Shown here in pieces: positions 11,995 to 23,820 of a stretch of 64,000 nucleotides of DNA. The position numbers were made by a program, and so were the translations under genes. The notes under the pieces are model-generated. The model made no database searches and was not told where the DNA came from. It saw only the letters and a list, made by a program, of their open reading frames with translations. How positions within the stretch are numbered: position 1 is the stretch's first letter; each line of letters starts with the position of its first letter. The stretch is from Utricularia gibba. Taxonomy: Eukaryota; Streptophyta; Magnoliopsida; Lamiales; Lentibulariaceae. The stretch spans positions 2,790,001-2,854,000 of the forward strand of contig CM007992.1 of NCBI GenBank assembly GCA_002189035.1, in the 5' to 3' direction.

Positions 11995-13644
11995 ATGGTA
12001 AGTTATTCGTTTCATCAATACAAAAACCTCGCTTGTGTAGTTTTGGAGAGAGATCTAGTGTCTGTTTCAAACAGCGCATTGCATCATCCTGTTGTTTCTA
12101 CGATATTGCACAATAGCTCTACTTATTTCCCGGTTATGTTAGCTCCGCCTGGAAAATTGACTAAAACTCATTGCTTGATGATTTTTATGGAAATGAGGGG
12201 TCTGTTTATTTAACTTGCTTTTTGTTGTTTTTAATTTTTTCGTATAATGATTAACAGGCTAGAGGGAATGTTTGCCGTTGATTCTCATTTGCGAAACAGA
12301 CTGAAGTATGCCTTGACCTATAGTGAAGTCATTGCCATCTTGATGCAACGCTGGTTCTTGTTGATAACAAGGTCCGAGCTGACAAGACATATCCTGCAGG
12401 ATTCATGGGTATGCTTTCTTTCCTTTTTATAATAGTTTCTAGTTGACTTCGCATATTTACATGATCTGTTTTGTCTGCGTTATTGGATGAAAGTGATGAA
12501 AGCGAATGAATTATCTGATGGTTTACGCCATGTGCTGGAACCAAACTTTTTTCGCTACGTTCTTTCTGATTCATCCTTGTTCATTGTTGGCTAAAATTGA
12601 GGTTCAAAAATCGATTTGGGTGATACGAAAATCTTTTGGAAGATAAATCGACTGTAACTGGTTAACCACGCACTGGTGCCTGACTGACGAGGACATGATG
12701 CTCGACAAATTGAATCCTTTGTGGGGCTTCCAGAGTTTGCCCATTTGTTTATTCAGCTTTGTGTAATTCATTTAAAATGGCATTGGGCAGTAACGTGAAA
12801 TTCTGGATAACTACATGGTACGCTTTCATCTGTTGCTGTTACATGGTCCCTCGAAAAAAATATATTGCAACAACTGGCAGTGAATGTTCATAGTCACTCG
12901 GGGCTTTGCTAACGTAGTTTTTGCCTGACAATTATTCCCAATTTTTTTTTAAAAAAACTTGGCACCTTCTTTCTATCTTAGATGTTGTCTCTATTCCGAA
13001 TACCAATGAGAATTTTCGTCTTCTGCATGACACAAAGGGCCGTTTAAGCTGCACTCAATCAGGGATGAGGAGACAAAGGTTCGTTTTCGCTTACTTGTTT
13101 TTTCTGAGATATGTCAAGCTCCCGCATTTTGCCTTAGGGAATCCACTCTTCCTTACATTTCCGTTTAGCATCTTTTAAATTATTTATCCTTGCAGTTCAA
13201 GCTATGCAAAGTTCGGTCAGTCCAATTCGGGAAGGGAATCCCATACCTGCGCACTTACATGGGAGAACTATTCTGACCCGCCCATCAAGGCCAATGACAC
13301 CATTAAGCTTGACTTTTGAGGAGAACAAAATTATCGACTTCATCAAGTTCGATGTGGGCAATGCTGTGATGGTTACGGGCGGAAGAAATCGAGGGCGTGT
13401 TGGGGTGATCAGAAACAGAGAGAAGCACAAGGAAACCTTCGAGAAAATCCATGTGGAGGATGCTACTGGTCGTGCATTTGCTACCCGACTGAGCAACGTC
13501 TTCTCTATCGGCAAAGGCATCAAGCTGTCCATCATTGAAGAGTCCAGGAAAAGGCTTGCTGCCCAGTCGGCTGCCGCTTGTGTGGCGAGCAGTTGGAGAC
13601 GTCGGTATGCTCCTCTTTTCCTGTACTTGAGAGCATTCCGCTGA
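11995..13644 (+). pseudogene. 40S ribosomal protein S4 (eS4) pseudogene, unit 1
   Basis: Keeps the intron layout of a genuine plant RPS4, so it is not a processed copy. ATG at 11995-11997 is followed at once by a GT donor. Exon 2 begins at about 12259 with Ala-Arg-Gly, then jumps to the LPLIL...NRLKYALTY block, an internal loss of roughly 100 bp. Exon 3 lies at 12981-13078 (DVVSIPNTNENFRLLHDTKGR) and exon 4 at about 13198-13580 ([48 protein letters not shown]). Frameshifts follow RNRLKYALTY..LMQRWFL, in exon 3 (GRL-stop) and in exon 4 (TYMGELF-stop). The exon 4 shift is shared with unit 2. Confidence 0.88.
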
Positions 13645-13747
13645 TGTTTTCCTCACCTTCAAGACAAGCAGCATATAATGACTGATGTCCGTCCCATTCG
13701 ATCGTTCCTTGGGCAACGCAGATGTGCCTTTTATGTGTAGTCAAGTT

Positions 13748-14152
13748 TAGTGCAAACTCAAGTGCAATTCAAGTTTCCGAAATTGTGGAACAGATTGAAT
13801 CCAAGAATAGATGGCTTCCTGTAGTAAATTAAGAATTGTTTTATATTGAAGCCCAGGTACAACAGCTTATTTGGCAGTTGACTCGAATAAACAAGTGTAA
13901 TTAAGACAGGTGTGGGACAGCTTATCGGAGAACTTTTCTGCAATAGAAGTCAGATGACCATTAGCTTGATCCGACGGCTGTCCGTGCTCCGGATCCCAAC
14001 CTGGCACTTGAATTCAACCAATTCCAGCTACTAAATTTTTGCGTTTGTTTCGAGTACTCCGCCATCACTGCCGTTCATCCTTACCGCAAATCTCTCCCAG
14101 ATTCTCAGGCGGGCAGAGCAGCCCACCGACGTTTCCTTTGCTTGTTGGGTTC
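13748..14152 (+). other. Duplicated 5' flank and 5' UTR of the ANTH clathrin-assembly gene
   Basis: Closely matches 32268-32690, the region just upstream of the ANTH gene at 32945. The match ends within GGGTTCT at about 14152, where the sequence switches to the MraY 5' flank. This is the junction between unit 1 and unit 2. The block may act as a second promoter next to the intact MraY-like gene. Confidence 0.75.
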
Positions 14153-14409
14153 TGGAATGGCACGCATGTTGGTGGTGGAGAGGATAGGCTGCTAACTGAC
14201 ATGTATGTTAAATTTCTTCATCATTTAGAAATCATGCTAAAAATAGAGTTAAAGAATGAATACTTTGGAAAATTATAACAGCATAGCGCAAATTCAAGAT
14301 TATTGGACGGATTAATGAGGGTAGAATGATTTCAGACAAGGGTTTTACCTAAACATGAAGGATTTGGAAAAAATTCCACAATGGCTTTGAGGGATTTGGA
14401 ATAGGCTAG

Positions 14410-16826
14410 ATGGAAGCTTTGCGATGTAATATCCAATCGGCGTTTTTTTCCAAGAGGCTGCCTTTGCTCAATTTCCAGAAGCCCAACTCGTGTTATTGTT
14501 TAAATCCCAAGGTAAGTGAAACTTCAACTGGTGCGTTCCGGTACAACGTGATTGAAATTATTAGAGATTTGATCGTACAGCCTTTCAAATCGCAGTCACG
14601 AAGATGTGTTCTTGGCATCTCTCGCAGAGGTCTCCATGTGCGTGCCATGCTTGATGTACTGAGTCTCTTTTCTTTTTGCAAACCATCTACTCAGATTTCC
14701 CATAAAGTCATTTTGATTGTTTCAGTTTGTGTATTTCCTCCAAATAGGATTCTTTTGGTGGTTTTGAAATTGAGGATTGGGGTGATAGTAGTAGACCTGT
14801 TGAGTACATTGTTTCGTCCAGCGAAGGCGAAGACAGTGATGGGGAAATCCTTTTACATCCAATATCTGATATTGATTTGCCTACCACGAAAGAAAGATTG
14901 CTTTCTACAGATGACTCACTAACAGTAACTGCACATCGCCTTGGGACCCTTGGTAGAACATCGGGCAAAAAAAGGTGAGAAACATGTGGATTTCATACTC
15001 ATGGCCTATAGAAATGCTTAGTTCTATAATGCTTTGCTATGTGCCATAGATTTAAATTAGCTTCTTATTACAAGATTATGTTTGGCATTAATGAGATCAT
15101 TTTTCCTCTTGCAGTACTAGTTATATGAACTATGTTGGGCTTGCACTGACATCAACAACAATTCTTTTAGTTGTGGATCAATATGCATGGAGAATTGTCC
15201 GAATGCCTCTAGCACCATTTTATTTAATGCGACCATTTTTAGTAGCATTAGTTTTGGTGCCTTGTTTTGGATATATTTTCTTGCCACTATTTCGTATGCT
15301 GAGTCTTGGATCAGCAATACGCAAGGGGGCACCTTTGCATTTTTCTAAAAAGGCAAACCTATCAATGGATAGAATATTTTTCATACCTATTGGTATACTT
15401 GTTGCTGAAGCAGCAGTCAAGTTTTCTTCTAAGGAAGTTTTTGGTATTGCTGCTACAATGATTTTGCTTACTTCTATTGGCGTGCTAGCTAATTATTTTG
15501 GTATAATGGAAAAGATCAACGACCTCCCTACTTGGGCAAGGCATTTTATTGAGGTTGAACTGTGACTTTTGAGACTTAATTATGCTTTCTATTATTTTTT
15601 TCTTGTCATCATTCAGATTTTTAATCTAAAATGAAATTGTTTTCAGGTTGCTGTTGGAGCATGTTTTTCATATTGGATGTACACCACAGACATATCGACA
15701 CCATATAGCATGTAACATCTTTTCTCTTTTGATAGGAGATCCATACCATTTTCTTAATGAAAAATTTAAGTCATTTTGATTGCTTTGAAATTTCTTAATC
15801 TCTGAGACTCCATACAATATTTTTCTGATTTACTTGAACTATCGTTTTATTGAAGTTTTGTTTTTCTTAATGTGTTTGAAGTTTCAATCCATGCCTCTAC
15901 TTGTAAAGTTTTTATTGAACTAGTTTGAAAACAATCTGCTCTTCTTATGAGTGAATTAGCATCATCATTGTTGGTTTTCAGGAAAATGGTAGTTCCTCTA
16001 CCACCACCTTTGGGCCTTATTTGTGCCAGAAAATTTTATCCCATCTTGTGTTCAATGTGTTTTGCTTCCACGGTAAATGGTGTTGAGTTGACTAATGGGC
16101 TTGATGGATTGGCTCTTGGCACCGCTGCTCTTGCATTCATTGGAATGTCAATTGTTGTTGTTCCTATATGCTCGGGCAAGTACATGCTATCATCATTTTT
16201 CTAAGCTTATCAAGATTGTCAGCCATCATTGAATTTTCATCCTGTTAAACTCACACTTGAGTGGAATTAAAGCTGAATCGCTTCTTAAAACAAACTAGAA
16301 AAATAACATTTGTTCTGTTTTCTCATTGATTGTTGAATGATCATTCTCAGAGTTATCTATATTTGGAGCTTCAATGGCTGGGGCATGCATTGGTTATCTT
16401 CTATATAGCCATCACAACACTTGTGAATCCCTTGGCCACACTGGAGCTTTGGCACTTGGTGGAGCTCTTGCTGCAATGGCTTCTTGTACGGGAATGTTCC
16501 TCCCATTGCTGATTTGTTCTGGAGTATTTCTAGTCGAAACACTCTCGGTCATCACACAGGTATGCAACTCATGTATTGCTATGTTTTGCCATTAACCTCG
16601 AATCCCATCTCAACTTCAACTCATAGGAGACTAAATTCCTCAGATATCTTGGTTCAAAGCAACTAGATTTATTCATGGAAAGGGATACAAATTGTTGAGA
16701 ACAGCTCCTCTTCATCATCACCTAGTATTATATGGGATTCAGCAGTGGAAAATTGTTGCTGCTGCTTACTTTGTTTCATCTGTGCTCATCGTCTGCGCCT
16801 CGTATGTGGGTTTATCTTCCCTTTAA
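14410..16826 (+). CDS. MraY-like (translocase I) plastid membrane protein with altered active-site motifs
   Basis: Homologue of phospho-N-acetylmuramoyl-pentapeptide transferase, the peptidoglycan lipid I synthase kept in plant plastids. Seven exons: 14410-14655, 14748-14974, 15115-15553, 15647-15711, 15982-16175, 16351-16559, 16644-16826. All phases agree and yield 520 residues. Residues 1-80 look like a transit peptide (Ser/Arg-rich), followed by an acidic linker and about ten membrane segments. Retained: [24 protein letters not shown], the [16 protein letters not shown] loop and APLHHHL. Altered: the PTMGG loop reads LSMDR, the DD pair reads AN (IGVLANYFG), and TDGLDGL reads TNGLDGL. The exon 5 donor is GC. 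Exon 1 could instead end at 14511 (AAG|GTAAGT). Catalysis is doubtful. Confidence 0.85.
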
Positions 16827-16942
16827 CAGGCTTGAGGTTCCAACTGGTCTTCACCAGAAATTACATGCACAATAAGTGTTCATGGATTACAACATGAGCC
16901 ATGCAAACTCTGTAGTTATCCTCACATTATAATTTTGTTACT

Positions 16943-17960
16943 CCATTTGTACATTTAACCTTCTGAGCTACACAGAGTGCAAGATCATCGTAAACATGTC
17001 AAATCTACGAGCTGGACGATTCAAAACAAAATGCCTTCTTATAGCTCTCAATCCTCTCGTCAGCTTTTGATATTCTGCCTCTGATATTCCTCCGATCAGC
17101 TGCTTCAACCGAGGATGTCTTACACACTTGCTCCCACCGAAAGTGATCAGAGAGTATCAAAGGAATGCATTCAGCGTACATGGCTTCCACAATTCTGGGC
17201 TGGTTGCTTCGTAGTCACTTGGGCATAAATAGAACTTGGATCATAGCATGTAATCATAGTTAGATAATTAGTGACCTTGAGATCTGGATCCTTGTCTTTC
17301 CAGTGTGTGAGAAGGGTCTCACGGATGTGTCCATGGCTTCCTCCTACAAAGAATGTGAGATAGGGGTGGGCAGATGACATAGGAGGAGGAGTGGAGACGA
17401 GCTTCTGATTGACCGAACCTTTGTAGAGATAGAGTTTGGGTAAACTTACATCTTTTTCATAGATTGAAGCCCTCAGAGGAGTTTGCATTGCAAAGCACAC
17501 GAATGTAGGTGTGGTTTAGAAATTCATTCCCCTTTGATGCAGTAGGTGCTTGAAGAACAACAACATGCCATGTGGAGATAAGTAGCACATCTCACAACAT
17601 AGATCAACCCACCCACCCAATCATGATAGGAGAGCATGAAGTGATCAGCTCCTTGTATCATATTCCAGAAGGGATGCTTGGTGGAGATGAGCCTCACGTA
17701 ATCATGAACAAACTCTTGCAAAGGGGAGACATCGTATGTGTGAGATTTGTATAGGAACCGTACCATCCATGTTACACTGAAACGGCATGAAGAATACGTG
17801 CACTGATTTCGGATCGCTGGTTTAAATGGGATTCATTCCACTTTCCATCTCGTCTATGAATCTGCCTTCGTTGGATTATATGTCCTTGCAAGAACCATCG
17901 TGCACTATGGGGAGCTCCCCTTCTTAGTATATAGAAACCTTGAATCTTCTCTCCATCTAA
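16943..17960 (-). pseudogene. GT47 exostosin pseudogene, unit 2
   Basis: Corresponds to 7960-9081 of the intact gene but lacks its first two exons. At about 17958 the sequence passes directly from the start of the FKVYVY exon to the spacer equivalent to 10385, deleting about 1.3 kb. Recognisable pieces (minus): SPLQEFVHDYVRLISTKHPFWNM, QGADHFMLSYHDW, KLVSTPPPMSSAHPYL, GGSHGHIRETLL. Small deletions at about 17140 and 17262 shift the frame or remove conserved residues (DHYVLPFGD is reduced to DHFRW). Confidence 0.88.
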
Positions 17961-19461
17961 CTTTTAAGATGGTAAAATTGCATTATTTATAAATTGTTCA
18001 TGGTCAAAATTATAATTACTTATAGTTGGTTTGGTTGTGTAAACTACAATAATGTGATATAATCTTAATTGCCTTTAAAGTAAGCGATACTAATTGAAAC
18101 TAACAAATAAATGAAATATTATAATAATTATGTTGAACTGAATGAATATATATTAATTAAAACTCTCTAACTGGTAAAAATTGAGATAAGTTTGAAGCGC
18201 ACTTTTGTCTCAATACTTTTCGATTTTCTCACAACCCATTTGTTTTTTGGATTGTAAATAGATCCCCAACTCTTTTCTAGTTGTGCAATTTAAAATTGTG
18301 AGATTTCCTCAAAACCTTAGGCTCAGCCTGCCTACACGCACTAGAGGCTTTTGGGATCGGATTTGCACTGCCCTCCCTACACGAATAGTCCTTTGTGTTT
18401 CAAAAGCCATTCGAAAACTCAACCTTATCTAACAAATTAAACCATGTGCGACGTGAGGCTCAGCTCATTCTCAAGTTCATCAAGACCAATGGAATATCAT
18501 CCCATAAAAGATATTTGAAATGTATTTCAAATAGCAATATGGAATTCTACACCTTTTCTAAAATACTAAATTTCCAACAGAAATGCAATCTAAGCATTCT
18601 TTTTGTAACTTTCTACTCAACAATCCATCTCATACAATAAGAACAACTAAGTTGCATCTTCCTCATTATCCAAGAGAGACTCTGTGGATTATGAGTTGCG
18701 TCCAATAAATGATGCCAAATATTTCAGAGTTTGCTAATGTTTATTTTGATTTTTTCAACATCAAGCTACTTTGAGTTATTCTTAAGAAATCAATCAATCT
18801 GATAATGATTGATCACTTAAAAAATAGGAAAGCAAGGTGCTAGAGAGAATTTGCACTAGGGTTTAGGGTGCTTTTCAATGTTTCCAAAAGTTGTTTTGCC
18901 TTCTTTGAGGTGCGTTTCAATGTTTCCAAAAGTCCTTAAGTTCATTTTTCCTTGTGATATTTATACTCGTATATACACAAATGTTGAGATAGTAATTTCC
19001 TCCTTTGCTATATTTTTCTAATCATATCTCTAACATGGGAATATGTTCTCATTTTTTATTAAAAGATTGATTTTTGTTGCACAAATCATCAACATAGGCA
19101 AAGGTACCAAGGAAACTATTGACATGTTCATTAAAGCATTGAACATCAATATAGTTTATCATGTTATGTATAAGGTTGGTATTTGAGATATATATGGCAA
19201 TTCAAGGGGTTTGGATATTCATGATATGAATGTAGATATTATATGACAAATTTCATGATGAAATAAAACATGGAAGTTTTCCAAATTCTATTTATAATTT
19301 TATTGTATGCATTTCCTATCTATAAGAAGAACGTTATTCAAATTAGATATTCAATTTCAAATTGTTTTTATCATACTCCAAAAGTTTAACAAAGATGTTT
19401 TTTTATATTATTTGAACAATCATGCTATGAGGTGAACCATTTTTCTTTGACCGGGTGAGGT
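17961..19461. other. Unit 2 spacer with a unit-2-specific segment
   Basis: 17961-18080, about 18240-18300 and 19270-19461 match the GT47-COPT5 spacer of unit 1. The segment 18310-19265 has no counterpart in unit 1 and contains no convincing gene; it may be an inserted or unidentified repeat. The homologous block stops at 19461, where a retroelement begins. Confidence 0.6.
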
Positions 19462-22400
19462 TGATAACACACAAATTTTTCTATTTTTACTGTATTAAAA
19501 TTATAACCTTTTAATTATGTTTTAGGTGTTTATTTTGTGGTTCTAATTATTCTATAATAATTAAGGAAATATGTGATTTTTGTATGTTTGGTGTGCTAAA
19601 TCCTTTGATTTAACCCACTTCATGTTATTAACCCTTTTTGAGCCCAGCAGTAAGTTTTAAAAATCAAGGGACAAAACAAGGATTTTATGCAAGCAACCAG
19701 TTTGTAGAACGAGCATCATAAAAAAACGACAATGAGTGCATTTTGACAATAGTAGACTGCAAGTTCTAGCAAGAACACCACTGTGTTAGGAACAGTGTAT
19801 TGGAGAAAGAGAGAAAAGATATTTTGGAGTGAGAGAAGAAAGAGAACACAGAGAGAGCTCTTTTAGGAGGCTCCAATATGATGAATAACAAAAAAAGGAA
19901 GATGTTGAACAAATGAGTCAAGAATCATTGCATGAATATTGAGAAAAATTTAATCATCTTTTATTTTCCTATTTGAACCATGTGTTTGAAACTAATACCT
20001 TGGTCAAATATTTTTATGATGTACTTTTATGGACAGATATAGCCATGGTAGATTCAACGTTGGGAGGATTTTTAAGGAAAAAGACACCAACCAAAGCTCT
20101 TTCCTTGTTTGAGGAGTTATCTGAACATTCAAGACATATTATTCAGAAGCAGGCCTCAAACAAGAGAGTGTTCAAAATAGAGAGTAAGCCGAAGGTTTTA
20201 GAGACTGAGCTCACGAAAAAAGTTACTTCTATGTCAGAAATGATGAAATAGCTGCTCTTATTGAAGTCAAAGAACATGCTGTTTGAAAATTGTTACAGAA
20301 CAAGTCATGTTGCTGATAAATGCCCAAATTTATTTGAAGAGGAGCAAAGTGGCTATGGGATATTTTTCGTCCCCGCAGAGAAAGAAATATAATCCATATT
20401 CTAACATATACAACACAGGTTGGAGGGATCATTAGAAATTTCGTTAGAGCAACAATGAAAATTACTATAAAGGGGAGAGTTCAACAATGAGGCAGCAAAC
20501 TTTTCAGGAGCAAAGATCCTACCAGGCGCCTCCATTTTGAAGGTAAAATCTGTAGAGCCAGTAGCAATTTCAAGCCGCAAATCAATGCGATGTTGGAGGG
20601 AGTGCTGGAAATTCTTTGAAAGAAATGTTGAATACATTCATGGTGCAATCAATTAAAAATCAAACTGAAAATCAATAAGTCATCCAGAATTTGAATGCTC
20701 AAGTGAGTTAGTTAGCAATAGAGAAGGAGAGTTGAAATAGAAAGAAAGTTTACCATCTCAACCCAAGTCAAACCCAAATTCTAGTGGAGGGCCAAATATC
20801 AGCACCATGACCCTTAGAAATGGAAAAGAAAAACCTAGATGAGAACTGGTCAAAACTAAGACTAAGGAAAATGAAACAAAAGAGTACGAAGTTGTTATGC
20901 AGAGTGAAGACGAAGTTGTACTCCCATAGCTTGTCACAATGAAAATGACCCAACCTAGTTTTCCAGGAAGATTGAAGTTGAGAGAAGAGCAAAACGAGAA
21001 GGAGAAAATATTGAAAGTATTGAGAAACACTCAATTAAATTTAAATCTCTTCAAGTATATTGATCTTGCGCCAAAGAGTGTCAAATATTTGAAATAGCTA
21101 TGTATGTCCAAACACAAGATGAAGGAGAAAGGGAAGGTGAAATTAAGTCAGAGCTGCTCAGCATTTGTCACATGGAAACTACCTAAAAAATGCAAGGATC
21201 CGAGTACGTTTTGCATCCCATGCAAAATGGCAGATTTGTGCATCAACAGAGCTATGGCATACTTGGGAGCTTCTATAAATGTTATGTCGAATTTTGTTTA
21301 TGGGGCCCTTATGTTAGGACCTTTACAAGTATCGGTAGTACAAATTGAGCTAGCATATAGAAGAGTAATTTCTCCCAAGGAATTGGTTGAGGATGTATTA
21401 GTGAAAATTGAGCATTTAGTATTTCCAACTAATTTTCAGATTCTCCTGAAAATCATAGCAAGGGGAGATGTGATAATGGAGAAAATAGCATCGGAAGAGA
21501 ATGTGGCTAATCCACTTACTAAGCCTATGAATCAACAACAGTTGGATCGTTATCTTGAGAAGATGGGATTGAGATACTGTAGTGAATGGCTTTAACTTAA
21601 GTGGGAGATTGTTGGAAGTATGCTTAAAAGCCATGTAATCTAGCATCCCATAATTGTTGTTCTCTCTTATGGCAATGTCCAGAATTACATATTTGGAGAA
21701 TGTATTTTTAAGTTGTTAAAAATATTTGATAGATTCTCCTATAACATGTATATTCAAAATGTTCGCAATTTGAATACTTTGTTTGGGCATCATAGTTGGT
21801 TTAATTGTCACCTCTATTTATTTTTCTATGTTGATAAAGTGTTTATCAAGATACAGTAAGCAGTGGGTCGAATGGTGCTTGACATGAGATGTCAGAATAA
21901 TCATGCAGGGGCTCATGAGATGAGTTGATCGAACATGTGACGTTGAATAACATATGCATGGTATTTTACATATGTCAACATAATGTTATTTAGATTGCTT
22001 TATGAAAGTCCTTCGACTTGAGGTTTCATTGTGTCTTATATATTATTGCCTTAGATTTGTTGCTATTTAGGCTTGTTGAAATATACAAGTCAACGATAGT
22101 GATGGTCTAAGTTGATAATGCATGAAGATCTCTGAATAACCAAGATAGGATTCATTACTCCGGGTAAACAGAGATGAAACTTCAGATTTCCTGATTGTTT
22201 CGTCGGGTTAATTCCTGGCCAGGTTATCGAGATATTGGACTGAGATTCCAAGTTCTCGTTTTACCGTCGAAACATGTGTTCATGATAGTATGAATGATCT
22301 AGATAAAATGGAATTTGACTATCTATGATTCCATTCTAGATCGAAGTTTCTAATGAAGGGATATTCATAAGGTTAGCAATCAAGGTTCATCGTTGAATAT

Positions 22401-23690
22401 CGTATTCAGTTTGGATTGGGTAAATACAATATGCTATGCTAGACATCCCTTGTATTTTATGAGAGACACGATATGTTGGGACAATATCATTGTTAGAGAA
22501 ATGAGATTTCTCGCCTCTCATTACTAATTAAAAATGAACCTAGTGAGTCACACACACAAAGAACTAAAAATTGTCCAAGATGCTAGTGATTCAAGTTTTG
22601 GTAGACTCTATGTTTTTAAACTTGGATCACAAGTTGGTTAAATATTGGTTGTATGGGCTCAAGCTCATATTGGTAACCAAGGCCCAAAATAATATGGGTT
22701 GATGATTTGGACCATGAGGCACAAGCCCAAGCCCACATTTATTAGCCCATATTGAAAAGCATGTCGCATTAAAATACGTGCCGGCATTTGGCTATAAATA
22801 AGAGTCAATTGGTCTACTTCCCAAGCTTTTGAAGTTCTTCTGGAAGAGGTGTTCAAGCTTCGAAAGAGGAAAAGCGATCAAGGAAGAAACGAGACCATGA
22901 ATAGCGATGCGAAGAAGAGAACTCAACTCTGGTTTCGAGTTTGGTAATTTTCTTCGCTTATCCTGCATGTTTCTTCAATGTTGGTGGTCAGTGTTAATAT
23001 GAGATATTAGCATTGGTATCATTATGTTTTTCCCAACATATTGATTCAAGAGTTGAATCAAATATTGGTGCTAATATGAGATATTGGCATTAGACGCATG
23101 TTTATTCCATGAGATGGTTTAAACATATATTGGGCAAAGTGTATATGATACATTTGTTGGTTTTAACCTAATCGGATTGATTTCTAGTTTATGTGGACGA
23201 GCTAGAGGCATCATAGGTTCAATGCTATTGGCGATATGAGATATTGCTGGTTAAGAAAAGGGAAAATTTTTGTTTTTCCTAGCTTCTGCTGCGCGTAACC
23301 CGACACTGCTCACGCTCACTAGAACATCAAAGGACATGACCATTATCTTAGAGAGACCATTTTTGAGTACTTCAAATGCTATCATTAATGTGAAGATGAG
23401 AACTATTGAGCTCTCTTTTGATGAAGACAAAATCACCTAACATAAATTATGTGAAAAATTACCCCAATGATTTCGAGAGTTTTTGTATTGTAGACGTTAC
23501 CGATGGACTCATTAAGAAGTACTTGAAGAAAGAAATTCAAGAAAAGAAGAGGTTCATGAGGAATATCTTCTGGCAAAATTTGAAGCTGAAGAGAAATATG
23601 AGCAACAAAATGCGATGCAAGATAAGACCAAAGAAGAGAGCTTAATTGAATTCAAACCAAGGAACCCTATTATCATCTCCAGTAGTCTAA
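19462..23690 (+). mobile_element. Ty3/gypsy-type retroelement remnant, interrupted by a copia fragment
   Basis: Begins TGATAACACA at 19462, exactly where homology to unit 1 stops. Gag-like coding is scattered over 19910-20760 (MNHVFETNTLVKYFYDVLL; a zinc-knuckle remnant at about 20283 has lost its first Cys). The protease region is at 21104-21440, where the active-site DLGASIN reads YLGASIN. Coding resumes after the nested copia at 23306 (ILERPFLSTSNAIINVKM) and continues to about 23645. The same family lies on minus at 27221-29490. No 3' LTR was found; the right end abuts the COPT5 fragment. Non-functional. Confidence 0.72.
21441..23305 (+). mobile_element. Ty1/copia 3' end with long LTR, nested in the gypsy element
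   Basis: 21441-21595 encodes the last residues of a copia polyprotein (EKIASEENVANPLTKPM, MGLRYCSEWL-stop). It is followed by a polypurine tract (GTGGGAGA) and an LTR starting TGTTGG at 21610. I place the LTR end at CCGACA (23305), after TTCTGCTGCGCG, because the gypsy frame resumes at once. The 5' half of the element is missing. It belongs to the same long-LTR style as the solo LTR at 54554-56047. Confidence 0.7.
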
Positions 23691-23694
23691 GCTC

Positions 23695-23820
23695 AGAACA
23701 AGAGTCACAATTTAGGGAATCCGGCTTCTTGTTGAGCAAAGGAGTGTTGATACCTGATGGATGCAACGGCTTGTTGGTTAGAAGCTTGATCCTGATGCAA
23801 TAATCCTCCATGTGTTGAAA
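23695..23820 (-). pseudogene. COPT5 fragment, unit 2
   Basis: About 125 bp matching 11366-11484 of COPT5, covering the cytosolic loop after TM1 (residues equivalent to [20 protein letters not shown]). The unit 2 copy reads [20 protein letters not shown]. All membrane segments are gone. Its position confirms that unit 2 once had a full COPT5. Confidence 0.85.

Larger units (their letters stand above)
2443..14152 (+). repeat. Tandem duplication unit 1
   Basis: First copy of a direct duplication. Matching blocks, unit 1 to unit 2: 2443-2720 to 14157-14447; 6695-7543 to 14447-15310; 7545-7900 to about 16488-16840; 7900-9080 to 16840-17958; 10385-10500 to 17960-18080; 10810-10995 to 19270-19455; 11370-11480 to 23705-23808; 12737-13500 to 31478-32256; 13748-14150 to 32268-32690. 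Order and orientation are the same throughout. Without the MULE, unit 1 is about 7.7 kb. Boundaries were judged by eye. Confidence 0.88.

Noticed and set aside
14410-14655. Splitting MraY exon 1 at the AAG|GTAAGT donor (14511)
   Set aside because: The frame runs open to the GAT|GTACTG donor (14655) that joins exon 2 in phase; kept only as an alternative.
21610-23038. Shorter LTR ending at CCCAACA (23038)
   Set aside because: The gypsy frame resumes only at 23306, and the 23280-23305 sequence (TTCTGCTGCGCG...CCGACA) resembles the end of the related solo LTR, so the longer LTR is preferred.
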